From assembly GCA_900167895.1 (NCBI GenBank), contig FUZR01000002.1, positions 1-64,000 of the forward strand: a stretch of 64,000 nucleotides of DNA, read 5' to 3'. The stretch comes from Bacteroidales bacterium WCE2004. Its GTDB lineage: Bacteria; Bacteroidota; Bacteroidia; Bacteroidales; UBA932. Below the pieces are notes generated by a model. That model made no database searches and was not told where the DNA came from. It saw only the letters and a program-made list of their open reading frames with translations. Position numbers and translations under genes: made by a program. Positions within the stretch are counted from its first letter, which is position 1. The number at the start of each line of letters is the position of its first letter. Below are positions 36,435 to 45,900 of the stretch, in pieces.

Positions 36435-37621
36435 TCCAGCAGATGACGCTTGACGGCCTCCGCGACAAGTTCCGGCGCGGAGTGCACGTCGAGCTTGGCG
36501 TGCAGGCGCTTGCGGTACCAGAGCACCGTCTCGTAGCCCAGGCACAGCTCGTCGGCGATCTGCTTGGTGCTCTTGCCGCCCATCAGCAGCCGGATGATAT
36601 CCTTCTCGCGCTGCGTGAGCCGGATCTCTTCTTCTTTGCGCCCCGGCGCGGGCCGCATTTCTTCGATGGTCTCGTCCAGCACGGCGGAGGTCTCCGTCAG
36701 GTCCCGGCGCGTCTTGCGCAGGCGCAGGTAGACCAGGATTGCGCCGATGCCCAACAGCAGGAGGGCCGCCAGGCCGATGGCCAGCAGGCGGCTGTTGCGC
36801 GACATCAGACGGTAGCTGTCGCTCATCACGGCCAGCGTGTCCGCGCGGCCGACCGACTCCTCGCGGGGGTGGTCGCTAAAGTATTTGTCCGCTTCCGTGA
36901 GGCATTTCAGGGCCTTGCGCGTCTGGCCGTTCTCACGGTACCAGCGGCCCAGGCCGGACAGCGTGCCGGCAATCATCAACGAGTCGCCGGAGCGCCGCGC
37001 CAGGTCCAGCGACTTGTCGTAGGCCTGCCGCGACTTGCGCATCTCGCCGCCGTCGAGGTAGATCTCGCCCATGTTGCGGTACAGGGTGGAGCAGTCCTCC
37101 AGCCAGCCCTGGCGCTCGAAGATCTCGCCGGCCTTGCCGTAATAATCCAGACACTGCTCCAGCGAGTCCTGCATCGCGTAGAAATTGCCCAGCGTGCCCC
37201 AGAGGCGCGCTTTCATTGCATCCATGTTGAGCGTGTCGCCCTGCGCCTCGAGCGCCAGCATGCTGTCCTGCGCGCGCATATAGTGCACCCGCGCGCTGTC
37301 GTAGCGTTCCTGGCCCCAGAAGCACTGGCCGATCAGGATGGACATGTCGTAGACCGTGTCGAAATCGTCCGCCCGGGCGGCCTGGATGGCCTGGCGGGCG
37401 TAGTATTCCGTCTTGGTCCCGTCCAGGTTGACGAGGCCCCAGGCGAGTTCCCGGCAGAGCCGGACGTAGGCCTCCTTCTCCTCGGGAGCGGCGGCGGCAA
37501 GGCGGTCGGGCGTGTAGCGCGCGGCCACCCGCTCGAGCGAGTCCAGGTTGCGGTCGCGATGGTCCTGGTAGCCCCAGGCGAGGCAGGGGAGCAGCAGGGT
37601 AAGGAGAAAGGCGCGTCTCAT
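36431..37621 (-). CDS. Membrane-bound TPR regulator with LuxR-type HTH
   Basis: The 396-residue protein has an N-terminal signal sequence (LLTLLLPCLAWGYQ) and a periplasmic region of TPR repeats (about 60-240; e.g. EQCLDYYGKAGEIFERQG, STLYRNMGEIYLDGG). One transmembrane helix (LLAIGLAALLLLGIGAILVYL region, about 280-302) leads through a cytosolic linker to a C-terminal LuxR/GerE helix-turn-helix (TQREKDIIRLLMGGKSTKQIA). It probably senses an envelope signal and binds DNA directly from the membrane. The predicted promoter places the transcript start at the AUG. Confidence 0.88.
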   Translation of the reverse strand: MRRAFLLTLLLPCLAWGYQDHRDRNLDSLERVAARYTPDRLAAAAPEEKEAYVRLCRELAWGLVNLDGTKTEYYARQAIQAARADDFDTVYDMSILIGQCFWGQERYDSARVHYMRAQDSMLALEAQGDTLNMDAMKARLWGTLGNFYAMQDSLEQCLDYYGKAGEIFERQGWLEDCSTLYRNMGEIYLDGGEMRKSRQAYDKSLDLARRSGDSLMIAGTLSGLGRWYRENGQTRKALKCLTEADKYFSDHPREESVGRADTLAVMSDSYRLMSRNSRLLAIGLAALLLLGIGAILVYLRLRKTRRDLTETSAVLDETIEEMRPAPGRKEEEIRLTQREKDIIRLLMGGKSTKQIADELCLGYETVLWYRKRLHAKLDVHSAPELVAEAVKRHLLD

Positions 37622-37626
37622 GGAAA

Positions 37627-37634
37627 CAAATTTA
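37627..37634 (-). promoter_or_regulatory. -7 box of the LuxR-type regulator gene
   Basis: TAAATTTG on the minus strand is a perfect TAnnTTTG match only 5 nt from the ATG. It predicts an almost leaderless mRNA. Confidence 0.5.
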
Positions 37635-37702
37635 GGAAAATCGCATACAAAACGAAAAAAGATTGCTAATTTGCAGACATAAACCCGTTAGCAAGAGGAT
37701 CC

Positions 37703-38887
37703 ATGATTGATTTTAATTACTACGCTCCGACACAGGTCGTGTTCGGAGAGCATTCCGAAGAGAAAGTTGCCGAACTTGTCAAGAAATACGGCGGCCACAA
37801 GGTCCTGGTCCACTATGGCGGCAAGAGCGCCATCAAGTCCGGACTCCTGGACAAGATCTGCACACTGCTGCGTGAAGGCGGCCTGGAGGTCTTCCAGCTG
37901 GGCGGCGTCGTCCCCAATCCGCGCCTGTCCAAGGTGCACGAGGGCATCGCCCTCTGCCGCAGGGAGGGCATCGATTTCCTGCTGGCCGTGGGCGGCGGCA
38001 GCGTGATCGACTCCGCCAAGGCCATCCCCTACGGCGTGCCCTACGACGGCGAAGTCTGGGACTTCTACGCCGGCAAGGCCGAGGCGCAGGTCTGCCTGCC
38101 CGTCGCGAGCGTGCTCACCATCCCGGCCGCAGGCAGCGAGATGAGCGAAGCGAGCGTCATCACCAACGAGGACGACGACATCAAGGTCGGCTATTCCAAC
38201 GACATCTCCCGCCCCAAGTTCGCCATCATGAATCCCCGCCGCACCTTCACCCTGCCGCCGTACCAGACGGCCGCCGGCGTCACGGACATGATGATGCACA
38301 CGATGGAGCGCTATTTCACGCACGATACCGACATGACCTTCACGGACGCGCTGGCCGAAGCCGTGCTGCGCACGATGAAGGAGTGCGTCTTCGCGGTCCT
38401 CAAGGATCCTGAGGACTACCGCAACCGCGCCCAGATCATGTGGGGCGGCAGCGTCGCGCACAACGGCCTGACGGGCTGCGGCGTGCAGGACGACTGGGCC
38501 ACGCACGACCTGGAGCACGAGCTGAGCGCGATGTTCGACGTCACGCACGGCGCGGGCCTGGCGGCCGTCTGGCCGAGTTGGGCGCGCTACGTGATGAAGG
38601 AGGACATCAAGCGTTTCGTGAAGTTTGCCGTCAACGTCTGGGACGTCCCCAACGACTACGACGACCCGGAGGGCACGGCGCTCAAGGGCATCGAGGCTGT
38701 CGAGCGCTTCTACCACGCCATCGGCATGCCGACGCGCATCCGCGAGCTGCTGGGCCGCGACATCACGGACGACGAGATCCGCGAGATGGCCCGCAAGTGC
38801 AGCCACGACGGCACGCACACGGTGGGCAGCTTCAAGAAACTCGCCCGCGAGGATATGGAAGCCATCTACAGACTCGCCCGCGCATGA
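37703..38887 (+). CDS. Iron-containing alcohol dehydrogenase (butanol dehydrogenase type)
   Basis: The 394-residue cytosolic protein belongs to the group III metal-dependent alcohol dehydrogenases, YqhD/BDH class. The NAD(P)-binding region includes the GGGSVIDSAKAI motif. Metal ligands are in TAAGVTDMMMHTMERYF and DLEHELSAMFDVTHGAGL. It reduces aldehydes to alcohols (butanal or other). It has full length. Upstream the sequence GCTAATTTG is a poor promoter match. No operon partner is obvious. Confidence 0.95.
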   Translation: MIDFNYYAPTQVVFGEHSEEKVAELVKKYGGHKVLVHYGGKSAIKSGLLDKICTLLREGGLEVFQLGGVVPNPRLSKVHEGIALCRREGIDFLLAVGGGSVIDSAKAIPYGVPYDGEVWDFYAGKAEAQVCLPVASVLTIPAAGSEMSEASVITNEDDDIKVGYSNDISRPKFAIMNPRRTFTLPPYQTAAGVTDMMMHTMERYFTHDTDMTFTDALAEAVLRTMKECVFAVLKDPEDYRNRAQIMWGGSVAHNGLTGCGVQDDWATHDLEHELSAMFDVTHGAGLAAVWPSWARYVMKEDIKRFVKFAVNVWDVPNDYDDPEGTALKGIEAVERFYHAIGMPTRIRELLGRDITDDEIREMARKCSHDGTHTVGSFKKLAREDMEAIYRLARA

Positions 38888-38990
38888 AATAGAAAGCCCT
38901 GTTCATCGCGGCGATGGAGCAAGCCAAGGCGTCTTTGCGCTAATTGCACCCCAAATTGCGGCTTCCGCATGGATTCTTTCCGAAAAATGT

Positions 38991-38998
38991 TATATTTG
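38991..38998 (+). promoter_or_regulatory. -7 box of the CPBP-fRMsr operon
   Basis: TATATTTG is a perfect TAnnTTTG match, which places the transcription start near 39003 and supports the ATG at 39022 over upstream in-frame starts. Confidence 0.65.
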
Positions 38999-39021
38999 TA
39001 TATCATAAATTAGTGAATCGG

Positions 39022-39852
39022 ATGCGGAAATATACGTCGGCGGCCCGGATGCCGCTCTGGAAATGGTTCCTCTGCCTGATCTTCGGTGCGGCTATCTTTC
39101 TTGGGCTTTATGTCGGATCCCAGTATGCCTGCGGTGCGCTCACTTCCACCTGGTGGCAGCAGGATTTGTTCCTGATTGGCGCCGGCCTTGTGGGCCTTTT
39201 CCTGTATGCTGTCTGGACCAACCTGACGGAGCATCGCCCCGTGGCGGAGCTCTCGATGAAACGCCTCCTGCCTGGTCTGGGCTCCGGTTTCCTGCTGGGT
39301 ATCGTCTATTTTGGCTGTGTGGTTGGCATCATGGCCCTGTTGGGTTCCTTCCGCATTACGGAGGCGCATTTCGATGCGATGGTACTGGTGACGTACCTGT
39401 CCTATTTCTTCCTGGTGGCGGTCTTTGAGGAGATCGTCTTCCGGGGTGTGCTCTTCCGCCTGATCGACGACCGCTGGAACACAGCCGTCGCCTTGATCAT
39501 ATCGGCCCTCGTCTTCGGCGCCGTACACCTGATGAATCCCGGCGCGACGATCTGGAGCGCCGTCGCCATCGCCATCGAAGCCGGCCTGCTTTTCGGCGTC
39601 GTCTATAAGTGCTCCGGCAACCTCTGGGTGCCCATCGGCATCCACTGGGCCTGGAACTTCGTCCAGGGTCCGGTGCTGGGCTTCGCCGTGTCCGGCAACG
39701 GAGTGGAATACAAAGTCTTCTCCACGGTCCTGACCGGCTCCGACTGGGTCACGGGCGGCGTCTTCGGCGCAGAAGCCTCCCTGCCGGCCGTCGGGATGGG
39801 ACTCTTGCTTACCATTATCTTCCTCTGTTGTTGTAAAAAAGACGAACGATGA
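39022..39852 (+). CDS. CPBP-family intramembrane metalloprotease
   Basis: The 276-residue integral membrane protein has about seven to eight helices. The CPBP (Abi) motifs are present: EEIVFRGVLFR (the EExxxR box), FGAVHLMNP with the His ligand, and IGIHWAWNFVQG. It probably cleaves prenylated or membrane-anchored peptides, or acts in self-protection; substrate unknown. It starts at ATG 39022, consistent with the promoter at 38991. The stop overlaps the next gene (ATGA). Confidence 0.92.
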   Translation: MRKYTSAARMPLWKWFLCLIFGAAIFLGLYVGSQYACGALTSTWWQQDLFLIGAGLVGLFLYAVWTNLTEHRPVAELSMKRLLPGLGSGFLLGIVYFGCVVGIMALLGSFRITEAHFDAMVLVTYLSYFFLVAVFEEIVFRGVLFRLIDDRWNTAVALIISALVFGAVHLMNPGATIWSAVAIAIEAGLLFGVVYKCSGNLWVPIGIHWAWNFVQGPVLGFAVSGNGVEYKVFSTVLTGSDWVTGGVFGAEASLPAVGMGLLLTIIFLCCCKKDER

Positions 39853-40301
39853 AGAAAAAGGAACAGTATGCACTGCTTCTGAAGCAGGTGCAGGGACTCC
39901 TGGAGGGGGAGTCCGACCGCGTGGCCAACATGGCCAACGTGGCTGCCGTCCTGCATGAAGCCTTCGGCTTCTGGTGGACGGGTTTTTATCTTGTGCAGGG
40001 GCGCGAACTGGTCCTGGGGCCCTTCCAGGGGCCTGTAGCCTGCACGCGCATTCCCTTCGGGCGGGGCGTCTGCGGCACGGCCTGGCAGCAGGGCAGGACG
40101 GTCGTCGTGCCGGATGTGGAGGAATTCCCGGGCCATATTGCCTGCAGTTCCGCTTCGCGCAGCGAGATCGTCGTGCCCGTGATCAAGGGCAAGGACGTAG
40201 TCGCCGTGCTGGACATCGACAGCCGCGAACTGGCGACCTTCGACGGGCGTGACGCCGCCGGTCTGGAGGCCATCGCCGCGCTGCTGGCGAAATTCTTCTA
40301 G
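39849..40301 (+). CDS. msrC: Free methionine-(R)-sulfoxide reductase (GAF domain)
   Basis: The 150-residue GAF-domain protein reduces free methionine-R-sulfoxide. Family features are GFWWTGFYLV, PFGRGVCGTAW with the redox Cys, HIACSSASRSEIVVP with a second Cys, and VAVLDIDS. The length matches the YebR/fRMsr class. It is coupled to the CPBP gene by an ATGA overlap. Its stop overlaps the convergent 51-residue ORF. Confidence 0.92.
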   Translation: MKKKEQYALLLKQVQGLLEGESDRVANMANVAAVLHEAFGFWWTGFYLVQGRELVLGPFQGPVACTRIPFGRGVCGTAWQQGRTVVVPDVEEFPGHIACSSASRSEIVVPVIKGKDVVAVLDIDSRELATFDGRDAAGLEAIAALLAKFF

Positions 40302-40453
40302 GCCAGGACGAGCTCGAGCTCGCCGAACAGCTCCATGAAATCTGTCGAGAGATTGCCTGCAATCTGGCGGGCGGTCTCTTCGTTGTGTGTACGGTCGGTA
40401 ATCTGCTGCGCGAGGGCGGCGCGGAGATTGAGGATGTTTTCGTTCTTGCTCAT
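40298..40453 (-). CDS. Conserved-looking 51-residue small protein
   Basis: The 51-residue ORF starts MSKNENILNLRAALAQQIT and ends ELFGELELVLA. It is predicted to be helical, soluble and acidic. A perfect -7 box TACCTTTG lies 39 nt upstream on the same strand (complement of 40493-40500), which argues for real expression independent of the WYL gene. No family is recognised. It overlaps the fRMsr stop tail to tail. Confidence 0.6.
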   Translation of the reverse strand: MSKNENILNLRAALAQQITDRTHNEETARQIAGNLSTDFMELFGELELVLA

Positions 40454-40492
40454 AGGACCTGGTTTTTAGTTTGTTCCTTTGTTTCAACGATA

Positions 40493-40500
40493 CAAAGGTA
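40493..40500 (-). promoter_or_regulatory. -7 box of the 51-residue small protein gene
   Basis: TACCTTTG on the minus strand is a perfect TAnnTTTG match in the 70-bp gap after the WYL regulator gene. Confidence 0.6.
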
Positions 40501-40523
40501 GGCCCCCGTTTTGACAGGTCTTG

Positions 40524-41438
40524 TCAATGAACGAAAAACTTTCGGAAATTTTCCTGATAATTGCGCAGATAGTCGCGGAGCGGCTCGCCGTCCAGAATCT
40601 GGATCTCGCCGGCCAGGCCGCTGACGAAGCGGCCGACGCCGGCCACGGCGCAGATGCCGGTGTCGAGGACCCACGACCCGTCCGCATCCTGCGTCAGGTC
40701 GCGCTCGGCGAGGGGATATTCCTCCGTCAGGAGGTTCTTGGCCTTCATCGACAGGCGCAGCCGGACGCGGAACTCCTCCCGCCCGGCCATCCGGAAGACG
40801 TCCATCCCCAGGCGCTCGTGATCCGCCTCGCGCGTCCAGGCCTCCTCTTCGAGCACCTGGACCTCCTCCATGCGGCTGATCTTGAAGATCTTGTTGCGCC
40901 CGTCCTCCAGGTCGAAGGCCCAGACGTCGATGAAATTGGTGGTGAAGCCGAACGGCTCCACGTGGCGGTCGCGGATCTGGCCGCTGTGGCCGGATTCGTA
41001 GCGCAGCAGGCGCACGGCCTTCTTTTCGAGCACGGCGCGCGAGAGGGATTCGACGTTGGCGGCGTTGGAGCGCTTGTCGATGTAGTCGGCGATGCTGGTG
41101 CTGCTGTAGATGGCCGCCAGCTTGCGCTGCAGGCCCGCCTTGAGGGCATTCGTCGGATCCAGGCGGTCGATGAGGTGATTGACCAGGTAGGCTTCTTCCT
41201 CGGAGAAATAGACCAGCTTGTCGAGGTCGGGGTAGCGGGGCGACATCTTCGCGAGGCGGTAGACGTTGCCGTGGACCTTCTCGACGGCGAAGCCGCAGGC
41301 CTTGAACGTATCGATATAGCGGTAGATCGAGCGGTAGGACGTGTCCAGCTTGTCGGCCAGCTCGTCGACGGTGTATTCGACGCTCCCCGACATCAGGGTC
41401 ATCAGGCGCAGGACGCGCTCGATCTTGGGTTGGTCCAT
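40524..41438 (-). CDS. WYL-domain transcriptional regulator
   Basis: The 304-residue protein has an N-terminal winged HTH of the HTH_11 type (residues about 5-60: YTVDELADKLDTSYRSIYRYID) and a central WYL domain (about 140-215; VRLLRYESGHSGQIRDRHVEPFGF). A C-terminal WCX-like extension follows. Such proteins bind DNA and sense a nucleic acid or nucleotide ligand. The ATG follows directly on the stop of the upstream gene, so the two are one unit. Confidence 0.92.
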   Translation of the reverse strand: MDQPKIERVLRLMTLMSGSVEYTVDELADKLDTSYRSIYRYIDTFKACGFAVEKVHGNVYRLAKMSPRYPDLDKLVYFSEEEAYLVNHLIDRLDPTNALKAGLQRKLAAIYSSTSIADYIDKRSNAANVESLSRAVLEKKAVRLLRYESGHSGQIRDRHVEPFGFTTNFIDVWAFDLEDGRNKIFKISRMEEVQVLEEEAWTREADHERLGMDVFRMAGREEFRVRLRLSMKAKNLLTEEYPLAERDLTQDADGSWVLDTGICAVAGVGRFVSGLAGEIQILDGEPLRDYLRNYQENFRKFFVH

Positions 41439-41882
41439 CTACTTGAGGCGCAGGCCGCGCTCGGCGAGCGTGACGGCCTCCACGAGCGTGTCGTCGTCCT
41501 TGGCGAGGATGCACAGGATGACGAGGATGCCCTTCTTGAGCTCGATGCACATCATCCGCATCGGGGAATCGTCCTCGGCGATGGCTTCGAAGCCGTAGGC
41601 CTTCTTGCCGTTGAACGGCCACTCGATCACGGGATCGAAGTCCTCGGGATCGTCGTCGTCGAAGCCCACGGTGTCGGCGTAGTTGGCGAGGGCCTGGTCG
41701 GCCGCCGTCGTGTCTTCCGGCATCGGGCCGACATAGGCGTCGATCAGCGCCTCGTCGGTCTGCTTCTTGTCGTTGGGAAGGTGGCAGGAGAGATGGGTGA
41801 TCTCCACGCCGGATTCGTCCACGTAGGTGTCCAGGTCGGAGACCCAGCCCTGGGGGAGCTTGATGGAAATGTCGTAGGCCAT
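41439..41882 (-). CDS. Acidic cytosolic protein of unknown function
   Basis: The 147-residue soluble protein is rich in Asp and Glu (VGFDDDDPEDFDP), with a C-terminal alpha/beta stretch (MRMMCIELKKGILVILCILA). No family is recognised. It is the first gene of a two-gene unit with the WYL regulator and is preceded by a perfect -7 box TACATTTG (complement of 41903-41910). Confidence 0.7.
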   Translation of the reverse strand: MAYDISIKLPQGWVSDLDTYVDESGVEITHLSCHLPNDKKQTDEALIDAYVGPMPEDTTAADQALANYADTVGFDDDDPEDFDPVIEWPFNGKKAYGFEAIAEDDSPMRMMCIELKKGILVILCILAKDDDTLVEAVTLAERGLRLK

Positions 41883-41902
41883 AATCAGTTCGTTGGTTAC
41901 TG

Positions 41903-41910
41903 CAAATGTA
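41903..41910 (-). promoter_or_regulatory. -7 box of the acidic protein/WYL operon
   Basis: TACATTTG on the minus strand is a perfect TAnnTTTG match, 20 nt before the ATG. Confidence 0.6.
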
Positions 41911-41931
41911 GGAAAAATTTGCGAGAGCGCA

Positions 41932-42783
41932 TCAGGCCTTCCTGCGGCGCACGAGGCCCACGTAGATCAGCAGCACCACGTTCATCATCAGCGAGTAGAG
42001 GATGGCCGGGATGGCCATCTCCGGATTGTTGAAGATGAAGGGGCTCGTGGCCACGGCGATGGCCTGGGCGGCGTTCTGCATGCCCACCTCGATCACGGTC
42101 GTACGCCGCTGCTGGCCGCCCAGGCGGAAGAGCCGCGACAGGCCGGCCGCCGAGCCGGCGGAAAGGACGATGAGGAGCGTGACGCAGAGACCGAGGGTGG
42201 CCATGTTGGCGAAGATGGTGCGGTAGTGCTGCAGGAAGAAGACGCTGATCAGCACCATCAGGGCGGGGAAGGCGGCCTTGGACAGGACCCGGTCGATGGC
42301 GGCCGCGGCCTTGGGCCGGAAATGGTTGACGCCGATGCCGAGCAGCACGGGGAGCAGCATCAGCAGGAGGTTCTGCTTGAGCAGGTTGCCCACCGGAAGC
42401 GTGATCCCGACGGCGGCACCGGCCGCTTCGGTGGCCCACGCCATCACCAGCGGCACGGTCACGAGCGTGATCAGGCTGCTGAGTGCCGTGAGCGTGACGG
42501 ACAGCGCCACGTCGCCGCCGGCGAGCTTGGAGAAGATATTGGAAGAACTGCCGCCCGGGCAACAGGCGATCAGGATCAATCCGAGGAAGAAAACGGGCGT
42601 GAGCCCGAACGCGCGGCCGATGCCGAGCGCGATGAGGGGCAGCAGCACGATCTGGCCGAACAGGGCCAGCAGCACCGCCTTGGGTGCCTTGACCACCCGG
42701 GCGAAATCCTGAAGCTTCAGGCAGAGGCCCAGGTCAAACATCAAAACGGTAAGAATCGGTAATACTATCCAGATTGTATTCAT
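41932..42783 (-). CDS. Bile acid:sodium symporter (SBF/BASS) family transporter
   Basis: The 283-residue integral membrane protein has nine to ten hydrophobic segments. The SBF-fold crossover motif is recognisable as LILIACCPGGSSSNIFSKLAGGD, followed by ALSVTLTALSSL, and later VEVGMQNAAQAIAVA. Bacterial members import organic anions with sodium; bile acids, pantoate and others are known substrates, so the substrate is open. The start is ATG 42783. The -7 box TATCTTTG lies at 42843-42850 (minus). Confidence 0.9.
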   Translation of the reverse strand: MNTIWIVLPILTVLMFDLGLCLKLQDFARVVKAPKAVLLALFGQIVLLPLIALGIGRAFGLTPVFFLGLILIACCPGGSSSNIFSKLAGGDVALSVTLTALSSLITLVTVPLVMAWATEAAGAAVGITLPVGNLLKQNLLLMLLPVLLGIGVNHFRPKAAAAIDRVLSKAAFPALMVLISVFFLQHYRTIFANMATLGLCVTLLIVLSAGSAAGLSRLFRLGGQQRRTTVIEVGMQNAAQAIAVATSPFIFNNPEMAIPAILYSLMMNVVLLIYVGLVRRRKA

Positions 42784-42842
42784 AATCAACTCATTAATTG
42801 TGTATTACGGAAGCATGGTCCCGCTTCCGTGGAAATGCGGCG

Positions 42843-42850
42843 CAAAGATA
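42843..42850 (-). promoter_or_regulatory. -7 box of the SBF transporter gene
   Basis: TATCTTTG on the minus strand is a perfect TAnnTTTG match, back to back with the galactosidase promoter. Confidence 0.6.
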
Positions 42851-42896
42851 CGCGTTATTCTTTACAGATAAAAGCGGAAAAGTGACCGCTTTTTTA

Positions 42897-42904
42897 TAGT
42901 TTTG
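42897..42904 (+). promoter_or_regulatory. -7 box of the GH2 gene
   Basis: TAGTTTTG is a perfect TAnnTTTG match, 23 nt before the ATG. Confidence 0.6.
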
Positions 42905-42927
42905 TATGAAAACCAATCTATTATTCT

Positions 42928-45900
42928 ATGCGCAAATTTCTGCTGACGCTGTCTGCCGTGACCATGGCGTTGTGCGGCGTCTCCGCCCAGGACAAACCCT
43001 ATCTGGAGGACCTGTCGTATTATCTGGAGAACACCTCCGTCTTCGAACAGAATCAGGAGCCCGGACGGGCGTTCCATATCCCGGCCCAGGCCGTCTCCCT
43101 GAACGGGAAATGGCGTTTCCAGTATTTCGAATCGCCCTACGACGTGCCCAAGGACTTCTTCCGTCCGTCGTTCAACGACCGGAAATGGTCCTGGATCGAA
43201 GTCCCTTCCAATTGGGAAATGCAAGGTTTCGGGCAGGCGGTTTTCCGGAATGTCAGCGCGCCGTTTGCCGTGACCATGCCGGAATCCATCCTGGCGCAGC
43301 TGCGCCGGGTTCTGGACGATCCCGAGGCCAGCGAGATGCAGAAAATGATGGCGCGCTACCGGCTGGGCGGGGGCGAAGCGAATCCGTTCGCCGTGCAGAT
43401 GCCGAACGTCCCGATGGAGACCAATCCCACTGGCGCCTACCGGACCTCGTTCCAACTGCCTGCCGCCTGGAAGGGCGAGCAGGTGTTCCTCCGCTTCGAG
43501 AAGGTCGCGTCCGGCTCGTTCGTCTGGGTGAACGGCCGGCAGGTCGGCTACAATGAAGGCGCGCAGGAGCCTTCCGAATACAATATTACGCCTTACCTCA
43601 AGCCCGGCAAGAACACCGTCGCCGTGCTGGTGGTGAAGTACTGCGACGGCTACTATCTCGAGGGACAGGACTACTGGCGCCTGGCCGGTATCTTCGACGA
43701 CGTCACGGTCTTTGCCGTGCCCCGGGTCCGCATCCGCGACTGGCAGGTGATCACGGACTTCGGCGCCGATTACATCGATTCCGACCTGAGCCTGGCCGTC
43801 GACCTGCAGGCCTTCGGCGCTTCCGAGTCCGGACTCGGACTGGCCGCCGAAGTGTCCTTCCGCGGCCAGCCGGTGGCTTCGATGCAGCGTTCCGGCATTG
43901 ACCTGGCCGCCGACGGCCAGCAGACGGTGCGCCTGGGCGCCCGCGTCGCCGCGCCGAGGAAGTGGTCGTCCGAGACGCCGGACCTCTATGACCTGAAGAT
44001 GACGCTGACGGACGCTTCGGGACGCGTCGTGGACGAGGTCTGCAAGCGTATCGGTTTCAAGAAGACCGAAATCCGCGACGGCGTGTTCTATCTGAACGGC
44101 CAGCCGCTGAAGGTCAGCGCCACCAATTCGCACATGCAGCATCCCGACCTGGGCCACGCGATGACCGAAGACGTGGTACGCCGGGATTTCGAGATACTCA
44201 AGCAGTTCAATTTCAACGCTGTCCGCACTTCGCACTATCCGCCGGTGAACGAATATCTGGATCTGGCGGACGAATACGGCCTCTTCATCATCGACGAGAC
44301 CGGCGATGAAGCCCACGCCACGGAGTATGCCAGCGACATGCCTGAATTCACGGAGATGTACCGCGAGCGGGTGCGCCGGATGGTCCTGCGCGACCGCAAC
44401 CACGCCTGCGTGCTCTTCTGGAGCGCAGGCAACGAAAGCGGCGAGGGCGACAATATCACCGAAGTGGTCAAGGAGGGCAAGTCCCTCGATCCCACGCGCT
44501 TCTGGATGTACGGCGGCAATGCCGCCAAGCACCCGGCCGAAGACATCGTCGGCCCCCGCTATCCTTCTCCGCTCGAGCACGAAATCGGCTATGGCCTCGA
44601 CAGGCAGGACCTGCGGCCGTCCTTCATGGACGAGTATCTGTCCGTGGCCGGCAACGGCGGTGGCGGGGTGGATGATTACTGGGATGTCATCTACGCTCAT
44701 CCCAAGCTCCTGGGCGGCGCCCTCTGGGATTTCGTCAGCGTCGGTCTCAATCAGCCTGTCCGCGCCCTGCAGGACAAGTCCGGGAACGGCGTTCCCGCCC
44801 ACATCATGGGGCAGGCCCGCCTGGTCAAGGGACGCACCGGCAACGCCATCGACCTGAACAGGCAGGACCAGTGGGTGCAGGTGTACCGCGCCGACGCCGT
44901 GGAGATCTCCGGAGACGGCCTGACCCTGACGCTCGACATCCTGCCGCGCCGCTACAACGCCGACGGCGGCTACCTGATCACCAAGGGAGAGAACCAGTTC
45001 GGCCTCAAGCAGCAGGGAACCGACCGGCTCGATTTCTATCTCGACAACGGTGCGCGCCAGGTGCTGAGCGCACCGCTCCCGACGGATTGGGAAGGCCGCT
45101 GGCACAATGTGACGGCCACCTATGACGGCCGGGCGATGCGCATCTATATCGACGGCGCGGAAGCGGCCTCGATGCCGATGAAGGGCTCGATCCGCAACCT
45201 GCCGCTCTCGCTCTGCATCGGACGCAGCGAAGAGGCGCTCGGACAGGATACCAACGTGTTTGTCTGCGACGCGCTCATCGACAATGCCGGCGTGTTCGAC
45301 AAAGCTTTCGCCCCGTCCGCCCTGGACCCTTCCCAGGCGGCTCTCTGGCTGGATTTCGAGGAAGAAACCCGCGAAGGGACCTTCTGGTCCTATGGCATCG
45401 GAGCCCGGACTTATGGCAGCATCTGGCCGGACCGGAGCGTCCAGCCCGAAATGTGGCAGCTGAAGAAAAGCACGCAGCCGCTGGCTTTCCTGCCGGTGGA
45501 TCCGGAGCGGGGGATCGTGGAGGTGTGGAACCGCAACCACTTCCTCAATGCTTCCCACTACAAGACCGTCTGGACCTTGAGCGCGGACGAGGAAGTCGTC
45601 GATTCCGGCGTCCTGGACCTGGACGTGGCGCCGCTGAGCCGGCAGATCGTCCGCGTTCCTGTCCAGCGCCCTGCGGCCGTGCCCGGCAAGGAGTACCGGC
45701 TGAACTTCAGTTCCGTCCTGGCGCATGACGAAATCTGGGCCAAAGCGGGCCATGAAGTCAGCTGGGAGCAGTTTGAGCTCAAGTCCTGGAACGTTCCGGC
45801 GGCGCCCGTTCCCGCCTCCGGAAAGCAGGTCCGCCTGCAGAACGACGGCAACCGCATCGTGGCCTCCGGCGAAGGATTCGCTTATGGATTCGACGCCCGG

